DNA of 10,326 nucleotides, taken from the NCBI GenBank assembly GCA_016295455.1, contig JAEDLE010000055.1, positions 1 through 10,326 on the forward strand. The letters run 5' to 3'. Below are positions 7,571-10,326 of the stretch, one piece after another. The stretch comes from Bacteroidales bacterium (GTDB taxonomy: Bacteria; Bacteroidota; Bacteroidia; Bacteroidales; UBA932). The position numbers and the translations under genes were made by a program. How positions within the stretch are numbered: the stretch's first letter is position 1; each line of letters starts with the position of its first letter. The notes below the pieces were generated by a model. That model was not told the origin of the DNA, did no database searches, and saw nothing but the letters and a program-made list of their open reading frames with translations.

Positions 7571-7591
7571 TCCTTCCGGATATGACGGTAT

Positions 7592-7628
7592 GACCCCGGG
7601 TCTTTTTTCGGACTCCGGGGTCTTTTTT
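7592..7628 (+). terminator. Intrinsic terminator of the etfBA-acyl-CoA dehydrogenase operon
   Basis: GACCCCGG at 7592-7599 pairs perfectly with CCGGGGTC at 7615-7622, followed by T6 at 7623-7628. The loop itself holds another T6 (7603-7608) preceded by a second possible short hairpin (GACC/GGTC, 7592-7595 with 7599-7602), so a terminator-like unit appears twice in tandem. It begins 22 bp after the stop of the acyl-CoA dehydrogenase. On the minus strand the stem is not followed by a U tract, so it should act mainly on + strand transcription. Confidence 0.88.
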
Positions 7629-7653
7629 CATACAGAAAGCTTTCGGACAGGAC

Positions 7654-8823
7654 TCAGAGGCACTCCCGGAGTATCTGCAAAATCTCGATAGGTGAAAGTT
7701 TCCTGGCGCAGCCAGGGCTGATTATGGTGCTTTGTGCAATTCTCCGCATCATCTCGAGGCTCAGTATGTCCCTCAGTCCCATATCCCCGAAAGAAGACGG
7801 AAGCCCTACTTCGGCTATGAAAGCCTCAAGCGCGTCAATGCCCCTGGCGGCAAGGTCTTCGTCAGTCCTGCCACTTGCCTCGATACCCCAGACCTCGACG
7901 GCGAAACGCCTGAATTTCATAGGATTATCCTTGAGTATATGGCGATAGACCACCGGGTGGAGCACTGCCAGTCCCTGTCCGTGACTGCAGTCGGTATATG
8001 CTCCCAGCTGATGCTCAATCATATGGCACTGGAAGTCTCCTTTCTTGCCGAGTTTGAGCAGGCCGTTCTCGGCAAGTGCCGAATCCCACATGAGCTGGGC
8101 CCGGGCATCAGTGTCGGAAGGGGCGGAGAGCACCCTGCGCATATTCCGTATGATGTTCCTCATCACCGCCTCGCTCAATTCATCGGTAATGAAACTGTTG
8201 GAAGGCTTGCCGAAATAACTCTCCATCACGTGGCTGAGGCTGTCGAAAGCTCCCGCCATCACCTGCGGCATCGGAACGCTCAGGGTAAGGGTCGGGTCCA
8301 GCACCGCGAACTCAGGCTTCAGGCCGTAGAGATCCCTCTTGACGTACAGCTCCTCATTGGTTATGACGGCATCGTTGTTCTGCTCCGAACCTGTGCCGGA
8401 GGCGGTGACCACCACACCCACTGGCAGGGCACGGTCCGGGAAAAGCCCATCTGCTGTTTCCATATCCCATAAATCCTTGTCGGTCAAGGACTGGGCTGCT
8501 ACCATCTTGCAGCAGTCCGACACCGAACCACCGCCAAGGGCAAGTATGAATCCGATTTCCTCTTTACGTGCCAGCGCGGCTCCTTCCTGCACCTTCGCAT
8601 AAGTGGGGTTAGGCATTATGCCTCCGAATTCCACGACCTCCTTGCCGCAGTCCTCGAGTATGCCCCGCACCCTTTCCAATAGGCCGGAAGCCTTGGCCGA
8701 GCCTTTGCCGTATCCCAGCAGGACGCGCTTGTCAAAATGCGGAAGCTCCTCTCTGAGAGCGTTTTCCATTATGCCTTCCCCGGCATGGGTCCTGGTGGTT
8801 TGTGAGAATACGAATTTGTCCAT
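7654..8823 (-). CDS. Iron-containing alcohol dehydrogenase, YqhD/BdhA-like
   Basis: 389 residues, close to the family norm. The N-terminal Rossmann-like domain carries the nucleotide-binding segments GYGKGSAK (37-44) and LGGGSVSD (96-103) and the TASGTGSEQNND stretch (140-151). The C-terminal helical domain has the metal ligands D194 (AFDSLSH), H198, H267 (CHMIEH) and H281 (CSHGQG); as I recall, these are the same numbers as in E. coli YqhD, which puts it in the NADPH-dependent aldehyde reductase/butanol dehydrogenase branch. The expected reaction is NAD(P)H-linked reduction of aldehydes to alcohols in the cytoplasm, serving fermentation or detoxification of reactive aldehydes. The usual aliphatic-Asp after GGGS is Ser-Asp here. 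It starts 3 bp after the stop of the transporter gene on the same strand, so the two are probably co-transcribed. The 3' end converges on the etf operon. Confidence 0.93.
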   Translation of the reverse strand: MDKFVFSQTTRTHAGEGIMENALREELPHFDKRVLLGYGKGSAKASGLLERVRGILEDCGKEVVEFGGIMPNPTYAKVQEGAALARKEEIGFILALGGGSVSDCCKMVAAQSLTDKDLWDMETADGLFPDRALPVGVVVTASGTGSEQNNDAVITNEELYVKRDLYGLKPEFAVLDPTLTLSVPMPQVMAGAFDSLSHVMESYFGKPSNSFITDELSEAVMRNIIRNMRRVLSAPSDTDARAQLMWDSALAENGLLKLGKKGDFQCHMIEHQLGAYTDCSHGQGLAVLHPVVYRHILKDNPMKFRRFAVEVWGIEASGRTDEDLAARGIDALEAFIAEVGLPSSFGDMGLRDILSLEMMRRIAQSTIISPGCARKLSPIEILQILRECL

Positions 8824-8826
8824 AAA

Positions 8827-9690
8827 TCAGATAGTCAAAAGCAGAACCATAGCGGCAAGGGCGGTTGCAATGCCTGCGTACTGAATGCCCCTGAGCTTTT
8901 CCCTGAATGCGAATATGCCGGTGAGGAGGGTGACCAGCACCACTCCCACATTATAGCAAGGGAAGAAGACGGCGGCGTCCATCACACCGAGTGCCTTCAT
9001 CATCAGGGCGGTGCAGCCTGAATTCATAAGCCCCAGGAATATGCCGCCCGGTATGGCTTTCCAGTCCAGCGGATGCTCCCTGAAATGTCCCCGCAGAAGA
9101 TAGGCCAGCAGGCAGAACAGCGCCGCGGTAGAGAAAATGAACAGCATGGCATTCCCTTCGGCGGTATCCCCGAGCCTGGACTTGAGGACTTTCAGGAGAA
9201 AATCGCATATCCCGAAGAAGAAAAATACTCCAAGCGGGGGGACAATATCTGCCGCCCTGAGTTTCTGTTTGTCTGCAGATTTGCTGAAAATCAATATCAT
9301 AGAGCATATGATTATGGCTATCAGCAGCCAGCGTGGACTGCCCTGACGATAGACCAGCCAGCTTGCCACGACCGGGATGATCATCGAAGCCCTGCCCGCT
9401 ACGTTGGTGATGGCAAGTCCGCTGCGCTGAGTGCTGACGGACATCACCACTATCCCTCCCATGAAGAAGAAACCCTCGACTATGGCCAGCCATAGCCATG
9501 ACGAAGAAAACGCCGTTCCGAATATGGCGCCCAGGTTCACGCCCTGACCGGATAAGGCGACGCTTACGGCCATGGCCGTGATGTAGTTTACGAATATGCC
9601 CTGGAGGGAATCTATATCGAATTTTCTGAACAGCTTGAAGCTGATGGATATGAAGGCGCCGCACACGATTGCGGCAAGGAGGTATATCAT
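8827..9690 (-). CDS. EamA/DMT-family membrane transporter
   Basis: 287 residues from the ATG whose complement is at 9688-9690 (MIYLLAAIVCG). The frame is open to a TTG at 9753, but the extra 21 residues are not membrane-like and that codon lies inside a promoter -7 element, so the shorter start is chosen. About ten hydrophobic segments are arranged as two repeats of five, the drug/metabolite transporter layout: the N-half ends near 'SKSADKQK', and the C-half has 'GIFLGLMNSGCTALMMKALG' followed by 'FFPCYNVGVVLVTLLTGIFAFREKL', the typical EamA pattern with a cytoplasmic FREKL near the last helix. Members export amino acids, nucleosides or other metabolites, or import sugars; specificity cannot be predicted. 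It is the first gene of a two-gene operon with the alcohol dehydrogenase 3 bp downstream. Confidence 0.88.
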   Translation of the reverse strand: MIYLLAAIVCGAFISISFKLFRKFDIDSLQGIFVNYITAMAVSVALSGQGVNLGAIFGTAFSSSWLWLAIVEGFFFMGGIVVMSVSTQRSGLAITNVAGRASMIIPVVASWLVYRQGSPRWLLIAIIICSMILIFSKSADKQKLRAADIVPPLGVFFFFGICDFLLKVLKSRLGDTAEGNAMLFIFSTAALFCLLAYLLRGHFREHPLDWKAIPGGIFLGLMNSGCTALMMKALGVMDAAVFFPCYNVGVVLVTLLTGIFAFREKLRGIQYAGIATALAAMVLLLTI

Positions 9691-9750
9691 CGGTGTCTGA
9701 TTTGTTTGAATACAATGCGCAAGTGCCGGCCAGATGCCAAGCTTGCTGCA

Positions 9751-9758
9751 CAAATATA
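9751..9758 (-). promoter_or_regulatory. Bacteroidetes-type -7 promoter element for the transporter/alcohol dehydrogenase operon
   Basis: On the minus strand this reads TATATTTG, an exact TAnnTTTG match. It lies 60 bp upstream of the chosen transporter start at 9690. A possible weak -33 (TTAC) sits about 21 bp further upstream. Its position argues against translation starting at the in-frame TTG at 9753. Confidence 0.55.
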
Positions 9759-9780
9759 ACCAAAATTGGAATATTCTCCG

Positions 9781-9788
9781 TAAATTTG
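9781..9788 (+). promoter_or_regulatory. Bacteroidetes-type -7 promoter element for the secreted Ig-domain gene
   Basis: TAAATTTG fits TAnnTTTG and lies 80 bp before the ATG at 9869, facing away from the minus-strand element at 9751-9758 with 22 bp between the two. No strong -33 TTTG is visible. If used, the transcript would start near 9795, at the left arm of the GC-rich dyad at 9793-9825. Confidence 0.45.
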
Positions 9789-9792
9789 AATC

Positions 9793-9825
9793 CAGGGTTT
9801 CCGGTAATCCGGAGACCGGTCCCTG
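9793..9825. repeat. Nested inverted repeat in the divergent intergenic region
   Basis: The outer arms CAGGG (9793-9797) and CCCTG (9821-9825) enclose inner arms TCCGG (9800-9804) and CCGGA (9809-9813) separated by TAAT; ACCGGT at 9815-9820 is itself palindromic. The element could be an mRNA 5' hairpin of the rightward gene or an operator. The pairing is seen directly; the role is inferred. Confidence 0.4.
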
Positions 9826-9868
9826 ATAACCGGCATTTACGATACATAAATCAATACCACTATATCAA

Positions 9869-10326
9869 ATGAAAACTACACTCAGGAAAACAGCGGCCTG
9901 TCTGGTGACGGCCATCGTTTCCTTGACCTTTGCCCAGGCCCTGGACGCAGCTGCCAGGACCATCGTGAAGGTGCAGGAAGTAAAAGTTGACGTCGTTCAG
10001 GGCAATGCCCCGAGTCTGCCATCCCAGGTGATGGTGACATATTCCGACGGCAGCAAGGAGTACAGGAGTGTCCGATGGACCAACTCCGGCAGAATGACAG
10101 AGGAACTCGAAGCTTCAGACAGCAATCCCGCAGGCAGCGAGTACAATGTGAAGGGCTTCATCACAGGTGACAACACCACTGCGTCCGGATATCCTGTTTC
10201 CGCCAGGGTATGCGTCGTGGCCATGAGGGCGCCGGCACCGGTCGTGAAAGCCGAACCTCTCCCATTGGGAAAGGTGCGCATTACAGGTGACAACCGTCTC
10301 ACTTCCAACAGGGACCTTGACATGAG
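9869..10326 (+). CDS. Secreted protein with bacterial Ig-like domain, probable GH127-type beta-L-arabinofuranosidase (5' part)
   Basis: The frame opens at the ATG at 9869 and runs off the window after 152 codons. Residues 1-24 look like a Sec signal peptide (MKTTLRK, hydrophobic core, cleavage near AQA). Residues about 34-120 resemble a Big_4-type Ig-like domain: 'VDVVQGNAPSLPSQVMVTYSDGS', a Trp in 'VRWTN', and a closing 'YNVKGFITG' typical of these repeats. A short Pro/Ala linker follows (APAPVVKAEPLP), and then 'LGKVRITGDNRLTSNRDLDM', which resembles from memory the entry to the DUF1680/GH127 catalytic domain in Bacteroidales arabinofuranosidases. The role would be periplasmic or extracellular glycan breakdown. 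The Ig part is moderately sure, the enzyme family less so because the catalytic region lies outside the window. It is transcribed divergently from the transporter operon. Confidence 0.65.
   Translation, partial: MKTTLRKTAACLVTAIVSLTFAQALDAAARTIVKVQEVKVDVVQGNAPSLPSQVMVTYSDGSKEYRSVRWTNSGRMTEELEASDSNPAGSEYNVKGFITGDNTTASGYPVSARVCVVAMRAPAPVVKAEPLPLGKVRITGDNRLTSNRDLDM

Noticed and set aside
7635..7644. Palindrome GAAAGCTTTC between the convergent operons
   Set aside because: It is a short perfect palindrome with no loop and no T tract. It is too weak to call a terminator for the alcohol dehydrogenase gene and likely incidental.
9691..9753. Upstream TTG start of the transporter gene, adding 21 residues
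   Set aside because: The codon falls in the minus-strand -7 promoter element, and the added residues are not a membrane segment or a signal peptide.
8951..9847. 298-residue minus-strand open frame overlapping the transporter in another frame
   Set aside because: It is out of frame with the hydrophobic EamA protein. The translation is a His/Arg/Gly-rich low-information sequence and runs across the divergent promoters.

Overview
The window reads as chromosomal DNA of a Bacteroidales bacterium, possibly Alistipes-like (Rikenellaceae or a close relative). This is inferred from four things: a G+C content clearly above 50%; starts that mostly lack a Shine-Dalgarno sequence; intergenic promoter -7 elements matching the Bacteroidetes consensus TAnnTTTG; and the gene families present (TonB-dependent receptor, stand-alone flavodiiron protein, split ThrE exporter, etfBA-acyl-CoA dehydrogenase cluster, secreted Ig-domain carbohydrate-active protein). 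The genus cannot be fixed from this window.

Left block, 1-3806, + strand. Five genes lie close together: the 3' end of a TonB-dependent outer-membrane receptor, a HAD-superfamily phosphatase lipoprotein, a flavodiiron protein (FprA type, O2/NO reduction), and the two halves of a ThrE-type exporter (YjjP-like and YjjB-like, overlapping by ATGA). Gaps are 11-16 bp or an overlap, so one transcript is plausible although the functions are mixed: uptake, periplasmic dephosphorylation, oxidative/nitrosative protection and small-metabolite export.

Middle block, 3807-7628, + strand. An AT-rich spacer carries a TATATTTG promoter element and is followed by etfB, etfA and a long acyl-CoA dehydrogenase, closed by a strong intrinsic terminator. 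The products should form a redox module in which the dehydrogenase exchanges electrons with the ETF. The ETF sequence resembles the electron-bifurcating type more than the plain respiratory type.

Right block, 7654-9690, - strand. A drug/metabolite transporter (EamA type) gene is followed 3 bp later by an iron-containing alcohol dehydrogenase of the YqhD/BdhA type. They form a two-gene operon convergent with the etf operon.

Right edge, 9691-10326. A divergent promoter region has two inward-facing TAnnTTTG elements and several dyads. It separates the transporter operon from a + strand gene that runs off the window. That gene encodes a secreted protein with an N-terminal bacterial Ig-like domain and what looks like the beginning of a GH127-type beta-L-arabinofuranosidase domain.

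I saw no tRNA, rRNA, insertion sequence, CRISPR array or phage gene, and no convincing case for a wholly new system. The points most worth following are the bifurcating-type ETF/acyl-CoA dehydrogenase module, the receptor-phosphatase pairing, and the divergent control region at 9751-9825.
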